From Planctomycetota bacterium (GTDB lineage: Bacteria; Planctomycetota; J058): 64,000 nucleotides of DNA. A program made the position numbers and the translations under genes. Within the stretch, counting starts at the first letter, position 1. Each line of letters begins with the position of its first letter. The notes beneath the pieces were generated by a model. The model saw only the letters and a program-made list of their open reading frames with translations, ran no database searches and was not told where the DNA came from. Below, one piece after another: positions 28,801 to 36,018 of this stretch. The DNA is taken from positions 62,001 through 126,000 of the forward strand of contig JAMLIC010000013.1 of NCBI GenBank assembly GCA_023954375.1. The letters are read 5' to 3'.

Positions 28801-29432
28801 CCGCGCTCGGCGGCCGCGCGAGCGCCGCCCGCGACGACCTCCTCGACCTCCTCGCCGCCTCGCTCGACGCCGGCGGCGGCCCCCACGCGTTCTTCATGAA
28901 CACCTGGGCGGCCGGCCTGGCCTACAGCAACGGGCTCCGCGCCGCGCCGCTGTGGGGCCGCGCCTCCTACTACGCCGAGCGCTGCCCCGACCTCGCGCAG
29001 ACCATGCGCTTCGTGATCGACCTCGCGCGCGACCCCGCGCGCCACCGTGACCCGTGGCTCCTGGAGTACGCCCTGGCCCAGCTGGTCACCGGCACGCGCG
29101 TCACGGACCGCTTCGAGGCCCGCGCCCGCGGCATGGCGTCCGACCTCGCGGACGGGATCACCCCCGAGGCCGTCCGCGCCCAGCGCGAGGCGCTCCTCGC
29201 CCTCGCCCGCGACGAGGGCGCCTGGGCCGAGGTCGAACGCCGCCGGCTGCCGGCGCTCCGGCGCGTGCTCGTCGGGGCCGGCGCGCCGCCGGGCGGGCGC
29301 GTGGCCCATGAGAGCGTCCTCCTGGCGATCGCCCCTGAGCGGCTGCTCGCCAGCTGGGAGGCCTACGTCCGCGCCACCGAGCCGGGCGAGGAGGTCCTCC
29401 GCATCTGGCCCGGCGACTTCTGGCTCAGCTGA
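25884..29432 (+). CDS. M16C (PreP-like) zinc metalloprotease
   Basis: An 1182-residue member of the insulinase/M16C family. The inverted zinc motif HTGEH (residues 57-61, HxxEH) is intact near the N-terminus, and EIRREVCHLAVVDD supplies the expected later glutamate. The rest has the repeated M16 alpha/beta halves, with a long middle coiled linker (about 490-560). PreP-type enzymes degrade peptides of tens of residues inside a closed chamber. It is longer than most PreP proteins (about 970-1040). No signal peptide is obvious. It starts 33 bases after the HNH gene with GGAGG upstream, and its stop abuts the next gene's stop. Confidence 0.85.
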   Translation: MGFRQECSYTGVAGAEVGGLYRHDGTGLPVRVLRIPSVPQVFVHVSAPPTSDGGEAHTGEHLLLGKGARGRALAAAEEMSLVESTAYTAATEVCYSFSCAAGAETFLRILEQTLEALLFPDYTDEEIRREVCHLAVVDDPTTGSLALEEKGTVYTEMVASDEKRWIVFHEVARRLYGRDHPLGLRSGGSPEAIRAMTPKRIRAFHAAHYHLSANMGLVVSLPPTTPTPAFLASLEAIIERLAAVPAHVDRLRREVLVPPARPEAGRDLVRVEYPNANPHDTGLVLFAWPLVPDGDVERHLLRRLFLETLADGETSLLHRLLIDRATRRFEVPAARVWGGLEVTRAGEGAMAGLTGYAGHTDGEAALERRVRDVQRAVDEEVARVAGLPGGHVDLTTFGRKAETRLIDLARGLKRRLSMPPQFGARGAGGGWWLEHLRLVDRQGGGARSLLLDRAVAGVGSRLVGADNPWAQVVDELGLGAPPVVGVSVPSPAEVARRARARQERLRAAEAALVTRHGGTLADALAAERTVQDAATAELEALQAAAPRPPLVPDVPRTLDDDLSWSVEPVAGVPALRARFEEMSAVEVVLSFPLAPVEPADLPLLPLLPALLTSAGLRDPATGERMAYDEVRERQEREIADLAVFYDLQPETERLELVALASGTDEAEARLAVGWLARSLLEPDLSVENLPRLRDLVDQAAKGLRAGLGGPEEGWVRNPAWALRFQDDPLFLSAASTHTKLHHLFRLRWLLEDAPSGDDAERTAALLGVLDAALGVRGAPALEPIGRGLRNGAWPEALRGDGALGSLVEALGEPLVGDDAQAWAQRWGAPLVEALGALRRDLPPASEAADLVEAARLAAHVLAVEPAVALARARDLVAAVVRTAGARLVLTGRPATVDALLPDVERLLARVRERAGEQPPAAPPDLRARPPRRVARLPEGVVAARVRARGGDAAPTLWGLVHETGSTGVLVHGAALGGRASAARDDLLDLLAASLDAGGGPHAFFMNTWAAGLAYSNGLRAAPLWGRASYYAERCPDLAQTMRFVIDLARDPARHRDPWLLEYALAQLVTGTRVTDRFEARARGMASDLADGITPEAVRAQREALLALARDEGAWAEVERRRLPALRRVLVGAGAPPGGRVAHESVLLAIAPERLLASWEAYVRATEPGEEVLRIWPGDFWLS

Positions 29433-31403
29433 TCACGCCTCGTTCTTCTCGATCCGCCCGGTCCCCGTGCGGAGGAGCGCCTCGACCAGCGCCGCTGCGA
29501 GCAGGTCGGGCTCCGCGGCGGCGGCCAGGACGGGTCGCGTGAGGACGAGGAGGCCGCCCCGCTTGCGCGCCAGACGCAGCCGGAGCCGCACGTCGGCCAG
29601 CGCCTCGTCGAAGGTCGCGCCCGTCGCCCAGCCGGATGCCTCGCCCAGGAGCTCGCGCGCGTCGGGGAAGCGGTCCAGGTCGAGCGCCGCCAGGCGGATC
29701 CCGGCGTCGCGCTCGGGCACGTCCTCCATGAGCACGCGTCCGAGCCCCAGCCGCGCCGCGGCGGCTTCGATCGCCGTGTGCACCTCGCCCTGGAGCTCGT
29801 GCGCCAGCTCCGCGACGCGTGGGTTCTCGGTCGGCCCCTCGCCCGTGAGGTAGCGCAGCGCGGCGTCGAGCCCCGCCACCGCGAGCGCATCGACGACCGC
29901 CCCCGACGCAGGACCGTCCGCCGCCCCCTCCGCCACGCCGAACAGCGCCCCGAGCGCCGGCCGCGCCCCCTGCGCGAGGGCGTGGCGCCGCCGGAGGTGG
30001 AAGGCGTCCGCCGCGGCGGCCGCGGCCCGCTCGATGCCAGCCGAGAGCCGCCGTCGCTCGCCGCGGCCGGCGGCGAGGGCGAGCCCGGCGAGGTTGAGGA
30101 ACGCCACCTGCACCACGGCGACGCCAGGGAGCATGCCGCGCGAGGCCACGCCTTCGCCCTCACCGAGCACGAGGTCGATCGCCGCGCCGGCGCCCGCCGC
30201 CCGCACGAGGTCGCGCAGGACGCCCTCGAGCCCCACCTCGGGCCCGCGCGCGCGGACCACCAGCCTGACGCCCGCCCCCTCGGGGCCGCGGCGGAGGAGG
30301 ACCTCGTTGCAGCGCTCGACGACGCGCCGCGCCGAGGTCCCCGCGTCGCTCGCCTCGACGACGAGCGCCGCCTCGGGCGCCGGCGGGAGGTCGTCGGGGC
30401 AGGGGGAGGCGACGGCGTCCAGGAGCAGCTCCAGGGCGAGCGACACCTCCTCGTCGGGCGCAGCGAGCGCGCCCAGCGCGGCCTCCAGCCCGACGACGCC
30501 GAACATGAGCTCGTGCGAGGTCGCGGCGCGGCGCAGGACGCCGATCAGCCGCCGCGCCACCTCGAGCGGCGAGCGGGCCGGCGCCTCGCCGCCGCACACG
30601 GCCACGGCGTCGACCGCGCCGGCGGCGCGGCGAAACGGCCGGCCGAGGCCGAGCAGGTGCAGGTCGCCGCGCAGGTGCGCCTGCGCGCCCTTCCCGGCGA
30701 TCAGGTCGTCGAGCGCGTAGCGCTCGAGCGCCGCGCGCACCACCTTGTCCTCGAGCCCCAGCGGCGCCCTCCCCTGGCCCATGAACGCCAGCCCCTCGAG
30801 GTCCGGCTTGGGCAGCCCCAGCACCTCGAGCCGCCCGAGCTGGGCCGAGAAGCCGCGCTCGAACAGCTCGGCGTCGATCAGCTCGCGCAGCAGCGTCGTC
30901 GAGATCTGGTTGAGGCCCGCCGCGAACACCCGCTCCTCGACGGCGCGGGCGACGTCCTCGGCCGACTCCCGCTCGAGCTCGGCCTGCTGCGTGAGCGCCT
31001 GGACGATCCGCTGCTTGGTCCAGGGGCGCGCGCCCGTGCGCGAGAGCACCTCGACGGGCGTGGCCGAGCGGTCGGCCGCCCCCGGCGCCGCGTCCCGCAC
31101 GCGCACCTCCGCCTGGCGGCGCCGCCGCCAGCCGCGCCAGTCGCGCGCCGCGGAGGCGATCGGGCCATGGCCGGTCTCGTCGAGCGCCTCCTCCATGGCC
31201 TGCGCGACCGTCGCCGTGTCGGGGGCGCGCTCGGGCCGTCGCGCGAGGAACAGCGTCACGGCCCGGGCGATCTCCCGCGCCAGCCGCTCCAGCTCCTCGG
31301 CGGTGCCGTAGCGGCGCCCCGCTCGCAACACGGCGCGCACGATCCGCGCCTCGTCGTACGGCTCGATCCGGCCGTCGCGCTTCTTCACCCACCGCGCGGC
31401 CAC
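29433..31403 (-). CDS. Double ATP-cone, anaerobic-RNR-like protein without glycyl-radical site
   Basis: A 656-residue protein. Two ATP-cone domains are visible: the first at about 6-85 (WVKKRDGRIEPYDEARIVRA) and the second at about 105-195 (VEVLSRTGARPWTKQRIVQAL). The rest resembles the barrel of class III ribonucleotide reductase NrdD in layout (LRGDLHLLGLGRPFR, cf. the GDIHIHDL motif). The C-terminal zinc cysteines and the RVCGY glycyl-radical loop are absent; the chain ends GRIEKNEA. It is probably not a reductase but may sense ATP/dATP. GTG at 31403 starts 2 bases after the nrdR stop, so it is in one operon with nrdR. Confidence 0.75.
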   Translation of the reverse strand: MAARWVKKRDGRIEPYDEARIVRAVLRAGRRYGTAEELERLAREIARAVTLFLARRPERAPDTATVAQAMEEALDETGHGPIASAARDWRGWRRRRQAEVRVRDAAPGAADRSATPVEVLSRTGARPWTKQRIVQALTQQAELERESAEDVARAVEERVFAAGLNQISTTLLRELIDAELFERGFSAQLGRLEVLGLPKPDLEGLAFMGQGRAPLGLEDKVVRAALERYALDDLIAGKGAQAHLRGDLHLLGLGRPFRRAAGAVDAVAVCGGEAPARSPLEVARRLIGVLRRAATSHELMFGVVGLEAALGALAAPDEEVSLALELLLDAVASPCPDDLPPAPEAALVVEASDAGTSARRVVERCNEVLLRRGPEGAGVRLVVRARGPEVGLEGVLRDLVRAAGAGAAIDLVLGEGEGVASRGMLPGVAVVQVAFLNLAGLALAAGRGERRRLSAGIERAAAAAADAFHLRRRHALAQGARPALGALFGVAEGAADGPASGAVVDALAVAGLDAALRYLTGEGPTENPRVAELAHELQGEVHTAIEAAAARLGLGRVLMEDVPERDAGIRLAALDLDRFPDARELLGEASGWATGATFDEALADVRLRLRLARKRGGLLVLTRPVLAAAAEPDLLAAALVEALLRTGTGRIEKNEA

Positions 31404-31405
31404 GG

Positions 31406-31882
31406 TCAGGTCGCCTGCGGCGGCTCTGGCTCGAGCAGGGGCCGGAGCTCCTCGAGGAAGTCCTGCGGCTCGCGGAACTCGCGGTAGACCGAGGCGTAGC
31501 GCACGTAGGCCACCGGGTCGAGCTGCCGCAGCCGCGCCATGATCAGCTCGCCCACGAACCGCGACGGCACCTCGCGGTCGTGCACCTCGCGCACCTCGCG
31601 CTCGAGCTCGTCGGCGAGGAGCTGCACCTGCTCCTCGCTCACCGGCCGCTTCTGGCAGCAGCCCTCGAGGCTGGCGACGATCTTCTGCCGGTCGAACGGC
31701 TCGCGGCGCCCGTCCTTCTTGACGACCTTGAGCGGCGCCTCCTCGACCCGCTCGTAGGTGGTGTAGCGCCGCTGACACGCCAGGCACTCCCGGCGGCGAC
31801 GGATCACGAACCCGCCCCCGGACTCCCGGCTGTCGATCACGCGGGAGTCGGCCTTGGCATCCTTGCAGAACGGGCAGCGCAC
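31406..31882 (-). CDS. nrdR: Transcriptional repressor NrdR
   Basis: A 158-residue protein with the full NrdR layout. The zinc ribbon CPFC...CLAC (residues 3-36) carries the family signature DSRVIDSRESGGGFVIRRRR. An ATP-cone follows (about 48-135, LKVVKKDGREPF-like, with IVASLEGCCQKRPVS). It senses the ATP/dATP balance and represses ribonucleotide reductase genes. GTG at 31882 is the start that puts the zinc ribbon at residue 3, as in the family. It heads the operon with the ATP-cone/NrdD-like gene. NrdR boxes were not identified with confidence. Confidence 0.93.
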   Translation of the reverse strand: MRCPFCKDAKADSRVIDSRESGGGFVIRRRRECLACQRRYTTYERVEEAPLKVVKKDGRREPFDRQKIVASLEGCCQKRPVSEEQVQLLADELEREVREVHDREVPSRFVGELIMARLRQLDPVAYVRYASVYREFREPQDFLEELRPLLEPEPPQAT

Positions 31883-32103
31883 GCGGTCTCGGGTGTAGCA
31901 TGTCGCGGGGGAATCATCCGCATCCCCGGAAGGGGCACGGGACCGCAGCCCTGCTGCCAAAGTCCGCAGGTATGCCGGACGGCTTGACAAGGTCCGTCTC
32001 AGGTCCGTCGCAACCCTGGCACTTGCGTCGAACCGGTCCGCGGCCGCGGCGTTTGCATCGTGTGCGCCAGCCCGTCTAAGCTGCACATGGAGGCCGGCCC
32101 CCG

Positions 32104-32322
32104 ATGAACCCGATCCTGCTGCTCACCAAGCCCTGGGTCCTCGCGCTCGGCGGCGGCGCCGCGGCGTTCATGCTCTACAAGAAGAACAAGGACCAGCGCG
32201 GCCGGATCAAGGAGGCTCGCCTCGAGCTCCTCGAGCAGCAGCGCACGATCGACCGCCTGCGCGCGGAGCTGGCCCGCGAGCGCCACCTGCGGCTCGACGA
32301 CAAGCAGGACCGCCCCTACTAG
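32104..32322 (+). CDS. Small membrane protein with coiled-coil
   Basis: A 72-residue protein. A hydrophobic N-terminal helix (about 3-24, LLTKPWVLALGGGAAAFML) is followed by a charged helix with heptad-like leucines (LELLEQQRTIDRLRAELAR) that should form a coiled coil. It ends QDRPY. No family was recognised. It is divergent from nrdR and convergent with the comB-type gene, which it overlaps by 4 bases. Confidence 0.6.
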   Translation: MNPILLLTKPWVLALGGGAAAFMLYKKNKDQRGRIKEARLELLEQQRTIDRLRAELARERHLRLDDKQDRPY

Positions 32323-33005
32323 ACGCGCCGGGCGACGACCTCGTCGCCCGCCCTGACCACCTCGATCGCGAAGTCGAAGCGGTCGACGGCCAGGCAGGCC
32401 TCCAGGTCCTCCGGTGGCGAGCAGGCGCGCCGCCCGTCCAGCTGCCCCGCCGCGCGGCAGCCCCGCACGCGCGACGTGACCTGCTCGACCCGCGGCGGCT
32501 CCCCACGCAGGAGCGCCTCGAGCAGGTCGGCCACCGCGTCGTCGCCCTCGGGCGCGCCGCCCGACTCCACCAGCGTGACGAGCCCTCCGGCCGCCGCGGC
32601 CCCCGCCGCCGCCCTGGCCGTAGCGCCCGCGACGACGAGGCTGGCCGCGAACACCCGCGAGGCCCGCTCCGAGCCGAGCGCGGCGACGGCGCAGCGCGTC
32701 CCGGCGCCCGTCCGCTGCAGCACTCGCCGCCCGCGCACGCGGTCGCGCGGCAACCACGCCGGCGAGTTGCCGTGCTCGAAGCCGGGCGGCGGCGCGCCCT
32801 TCTCCTCGCCCATGAGGAAGGCCTCGGGCTCGCGCCTCCGGGCGCGCAGGGCCTCGTCGACGCCCTCGAACAGCACGAGCTCGCGCGCCCCCGCGTCGAG
32901 CGCGACCGCCGCCGTGGTGAAGGCGCGCAGCACGTCGACGACGACCACGACGCCCTCCGCGCGCGCGGCGCCCTCGCGGCCGACCTCGCGCCGGAGCGTG
33001 ATCAG
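32319..33005 (-). CDS. comB: 2-phosphosulfolactate phosphatase (ComB family)
   Basis: About 228 residues. The N-terminus VVVVVDVLRAFTTAAVALDAGA is the ComB signature, and LMGEEKG with FEHGNSPAWLPRDRVRGR matches the rest of the family. ComB removes phosphate from 2-phosphosulfolactate in the coenzyme M / sulfolactate pathway. In bacteria without coenzyme M its role is uncertain; no other gene of that pathway is nearby. The start is unclear: the upstream gene's TGA is at 33002-33004 and no ATG, GTG or TTG is in range, so a CTG overlapping that stop (33005) is proposed. Confidence 0.75.
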   Translation of the reverse strand: MITLRREVGREGAARAEGVVVVVDVLRAFTTAAVALDAGARELVLFEGVDEALRARRREPEAFLMGEEKGAPPPGFEHGNSPAWLPRDRVRGRRVLQRTGAGTRCAVAALGSERASRVFAASLVVAGATARAAAGAAAAGGLVTLVESGGAPEGDDAVADLLEALLRGEPPRVEQVTSRVRGCRAAGQLDGRRACSPPEDLEACLAVDRFDFAIEVVRAGDEVVARRV

Positions 33006-33409
33006 TTCGTGTCCTGGTCGCCGTAGATCATGGCCTCGATCCCGTCCGACGCGTGGGCGATCGCGTCGACGACCCGGGCCAGCTCGATCCAGTCCGTCTC
33101 CGAGGTGATCTGGTTGTGCACCAGCACCACCTCGCGCTCGCGCAGGGCCAGGTGGCCCCAGACGTGCCGCCAGTTGAAGCGCAGGAGCTCGAGCGGGTCC
33201 GACAGGTTGAAGTCGTCGACGTCCGCGACCACGCTCCAGATCGTCGCCACCCACACCTGCGCGTCGTCCTGGCGGAACGTGATGAACACGTCCTGGCGGC
33301 GGTCGCCCGTCGTCGCCAGCTGCAGGCGGTAGACGTCGTCCTCCTTGATGTAGAGGAGGGTCCAGCCCTTCTGGTTGGCGACCTTGTGCACGAGCGTATC
33401 GAACTTCAT
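33002..33409 (-). CDS. Conserved small protein of unknown function (YbjN/secretion-chaperone-like)
   Basis: A 135-residue soluble alpha/beta protein (MKFDTLVHKVANQKGWTLLY, VFITFRQDDAQVWVATIWSVV). The strand-helix order recalls the YbjN/type III chaperone-like fold, but this is weak. Its stop overlaps the proposed start of the comB-type gene, so they are probably co-translated. No signal, membrane or metal motifs are present. Confidence 0.6.
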   Translation of the reverse strand: MKFDTLVHKVANQKGWTLLYIKEDDVYRLQLATTGDRRQDVFITFRQDDAQVWVATIWSVVADVDDFNLSDPLELLRFNWRHVWGHLALREREVVLVHNQITSETDWIELARVVDAIAHASDGIEAMIYGDQDTN

Positions 33410-33499
33410 GGGGCGCTCCGGGCGCGCCACGATACCAGAGGCCTGGCCGCCGGGCTGAACCCGGCGCCCGCGCCGCCGTCCCCCGAGGCGGAGGACGCC

Positions 33500-34459
33500 A
33501 TGACCGGACACGACGACCTGCCCTGCCTCGCCTGCGGCGCGGGGGCCGACCCCCGGCGAGAGGCCGTCGTCCTGTGCGCGGGGTGCCTCGGGCGTGCGCA
33601 CCCCGCCTGCTGGCCTGGCGCCTGCCCGGCCTGCGGCGCGGGCGACGTCCTCGGGCCGCTCGCCGCGCCGCGGCCGGCCCCGCCGACCGGCGGCCCCGCG
33701 CGACTCCGCCCCCGCTGGCGCCGCCTCGCGCTGGTGCTGTGCGTGGGCTTCGGCGCCGCCGCGGCGCTCGCCCGACCCGAGCGCGCCCGGCCCGGGGTCG
33801 TGCCGTCCGCGCCGGTGCGCCGCGCGCCCCTCGTGATCGCCGCGAGCGCCTGGTCGTCGGCGCGCCCCGGGGCGCGGCCCGAGGCGCCGGTCGAGGCGCC
33901 GGGCGGCGAGGTCGCGGCGATGTGGCGCGCGGTGGACGCGGCGCGGGCGCCGCGCGCCGCCGGCGACCCCGCCGGCGCCCACGCCGGCTACGACCGCGCC
34001 CTGCGCCTGTGGACCGACGAGCCGGCGCCCTGGGCCGAGCGGGCCGCCCTGCGCAACGCCCTCGGCGACCACGCCGGCGCCCTGGCCGACGCCGCGCGCG
34101 TGGTCGCGCGCGCGCCCGGCCGCGTCGACGGCTGGGCCGAGCAGGGCCTGGCCCTGCTCGGCCGCGGGCGCCCCGGGGAGGCCGTGGCGGCCTGGTCTCG
34201 CCTGCTCGCCCTCGCGCCGCACGACGCCTGGGCCTGGAGCAACCGCGGCCACGCCCGCGCCCTCTCCGGCGACCCGGCCGGCGCGCTCGCGGACTGCACG
34301 CGCGCCCTCGAGCTCTCGCCGGCCCTCGCCTGCGCGCTCAGCAACCGGGCCGCCGCGCGGCTGCGCCTCGGCGATGTCGAGGGCGCCGCGGCCGACGTGG
34401 CGCGCGCCCTGGCGCTCGAGCCGGGCCGCCTCACCAGCTCGTCGGCGCGTAGTCCTTGA
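33500..34459 (+). CDS. RING-like zinc finger, membrane helix and TPR protein
   Basis: A 319-residue protein. The N-terminal RING-like module (about 9-47; CLAC, LCAGC, HPAC, CPAC) has the same plan as those in the two anti-sigma proteins. A membrane helix spans about 76-92, then a Pro/Ala linker. Four TPR units follow (about 150-310; AWSNRGHARALSGDPAGALADCTRALELSP is the clearest). It has no sigma-binding zinc motif and no sigma gene beside it. It should be a membrane scaffold with TPRs outside the membrane. CGGAGG precedes the ATG at 33500. Its last 29 bases overlap the convergent SDR gene. Confidence 0.78.
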   Translation: MTGHDDLPCLACGAGADPRREAVVLCAGCLGRAHPACWPGACPACGAGDVLGPLAAPRPAPPTGGPARLRPRWRRLALVLCVGFGAAAALARPERARPGVVPSAPVRRAPLVIAASAWSSARPGARPEAPVEAPGGEVAAMWRAVDAARAPRAAGDPAGAHAGYDRALRLWTDEPAPWAERAALRNALGDHAGALADAARVVARAPGRVDGWAEQGLALLGRGRPGEAVAAWSRLLALAPHDAWAWSNRGHARALSGDPAGALADCTRALELSPALACALSNRAAARLRLGDVEGAAADVARALALEPGRLTSSSARSP

Positions 34460-35978
34460 AGAACTTCCCCCAGGCGTGCTCGCCCGTGAGCAGGCCCGAG
34501 AACAGCGGGTCGAGCACGCGGGCGGCCCCGTCGACGGCGTCGAGCGGCGGCTGGAAGTCGAGCACGTCGCGCTTGCGCGCGGCGTGCGCGGCGGGGTCCT
34601 CGTCGGTCACCCAGCCGGTGTCGACGGCGTTCATGTAGACCCCGTCGCGCGCGTAGTCGGGCGCCGACGTGAGCGTCATCATGTTCAGCGCCGCCTTGGC
34701 CATGTTCGTGTGCGGGTGCTTGTCGGTCTTGGTGCCGCGCGAGAAGCTCCCCTCCATCGCCGACACGTTGATCACGTGCTTGTCGAACGTCCGCTCGCGG
34801 AGCATGAGCGGCTTGAGGCGGGCCGCGAGGATGAACGGCGCCACGGCGTTGACGAGCTGCACCTCCAGCAGCTCCCACGCCGGCACCTCCGCCAGCGTCA
34901 TGCGCCAGCTGTTGTGCCGCCGGAGGTCGACCTGCTGCTCGTCCTGGTCGGTCCGGCCGACCGGGAACACGTCGAAGCCGTCCTCGCCGTCGGTCGCCGT
35001 GCGCAGCTGCGCCAGCCGCCCGGGCTCGACGAGCCCGAGCACCCGGCGCGGCGCGTCGTCCGGGAGCGCCAGCGCGCTCCCCACCCCGGCGTGCAGCGCC
35101 AGCGCCTGGTCGCCGCGCGCCCGGCCGCGCAGGTCGTCGCGCAGGGCGTGCCAGCGGGCGAGCATCGGCCGCCACGCGGCCGGCAGGTCGCCCGGCGGCC
35201 GCAGCTCCAGGTCGAGGAGGTGCGCGTAGAAGCCCGGCGGGCGGCGCACCGTCTGGGCCGCGTTGTTGACGAGGACGTCCAGGCGGTCGTACGCCTCGAC
35301 CACGTGCGCCGCGAACGCCTCGACGCTCGGCGCGTGGCGCAGGTCCAGGCCGTAGAGGTCGAGCCGCCCCGACCACGCGGCCGCGTCGGGCTCGGCGGCG
35401 AAGCGGCGCGCCGCGTCGTGCGGGAAGCGCGTGCTGACGATCACCCGCGCGCCGGCGCGCAGGAGCTTGAGCGCCGCCTGGTAGCCGATCTTCACCCGCG
35501 CCCCGGTGACCAGCGCGACGCGCCCGTCGAGCGGCGCCGTCTGGAAGCGCTTGGCGTAGTTCAGCTCGGCGCACGGCGGGCACATGGCGTCGTAGAACGC
35601 GTGCACGCGCCGGTAGGGCGCCTTGCACACGTAGCAGTCGCGCGGCTGCCTGAGCTCGCGCGGCGGGGCGCCCCCGTCCGTCAGCAGCGGCGGGGCCACG
35701 AACACCGGGGCCTGGCGCGCCTCGCGGATCCCCGCCGCGTTCACCGCCAGGCGGTCCTGCGCCCGCGCGTCGTCGCGCCGGCGCCGCCGCACGGCGCGCG
35801 CCTCGCGCCGGTGCTCCTGCTTCGTCGGGTGCGAGACGCGGCCCGCCGCGCGCAGGAGCGCCACGCGCTCGTCCTGCGGCATGGCGGCGAGGGCCGCGCG
35901 GTCGCGGACGAGCGCCTCGAGCACGGCGCGGCAGGCGCGCAGCTCGTCCAGGCCGGGCGGCTCGGGGGCGGGGTCCAT
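34431..35978 (-). CDS. Large SDR-family oxidoreductase with zinc finger, catalytic Tyr missing
   Basis: A 515-residue protein. A basic N-terminal region is followed by two CxxC pairs (CYVC, CPPC). A Rossmann short-chain dehydrogenase domain starts at VALVTGARVKIGYQAALKLL, with RLDVLVNNAAQ and the Ser strand HVINVSAMEG. At the place of the YxxxK motif the sequence reads TNMAK, so Lys is kept and Tyr is replaced by Thr. The ending VYMNAVDTGWVTDEDP is typical of a subfamily of long SDRs also found in eukaryotes, in which this change may be normal. The substrate is unknown. The start ATG at 35978 has no clear ribosome site. Confidence 0.8.
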   Translation of the reverse strand: MDPAPEPPGLDELRACRAVLEALVRDRAALAAMPQDERVALLRAAGRVSHPTKQEHRREARAVRRRRRDDARAQDRLAVNAAGIREARQAPVFVAPPLLTDGGAPPRELRQPRDCYVCKAPYRRVHAFYDAMCPPCAELNYAKRFQTAPLDGRVALVTGARVKIGYQAALKLLRAGARVIVSTRFPHDAARRFAAEPDAAAWSGRLDLYGLDLRHAPSVEAFAAHVVEAYDRLDVLVNNAAQTVRRPPGFYAHLLDLELRPPGDLPAAWRPMLARWHALRDDLRGRARGDQALALHAGVGSALALPDDAPRRVLGLVEPGRLAQLRTATDGEDGFDVFPVGRTDQDEQQVDLRRHNSWRMTLAEVPAWELLEVQLVNAVAPFILAARLKPLMLRERTFDKHVINVSAMEGSFSRGTKTDKHPHTNMAKAALNMMTLTSAPDYARDGVYMNAVDTGWVTDEDPAAHAARKRDVLDFQPPLDAVDGAARVLDPLFSGLLTGEHAWGKFFKDYAPTSW

Positions 35979-36018
35979 CGCCGGAGGATCATAGCCCGCG
36001 CGCCCGGCGGCGCCCGGG

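Noticed and set aside
31984..32010. TTGACA as a -35 promoter element upstream of the small membrane protein
   Set aside because: No acceptable -10 box at the right distance.
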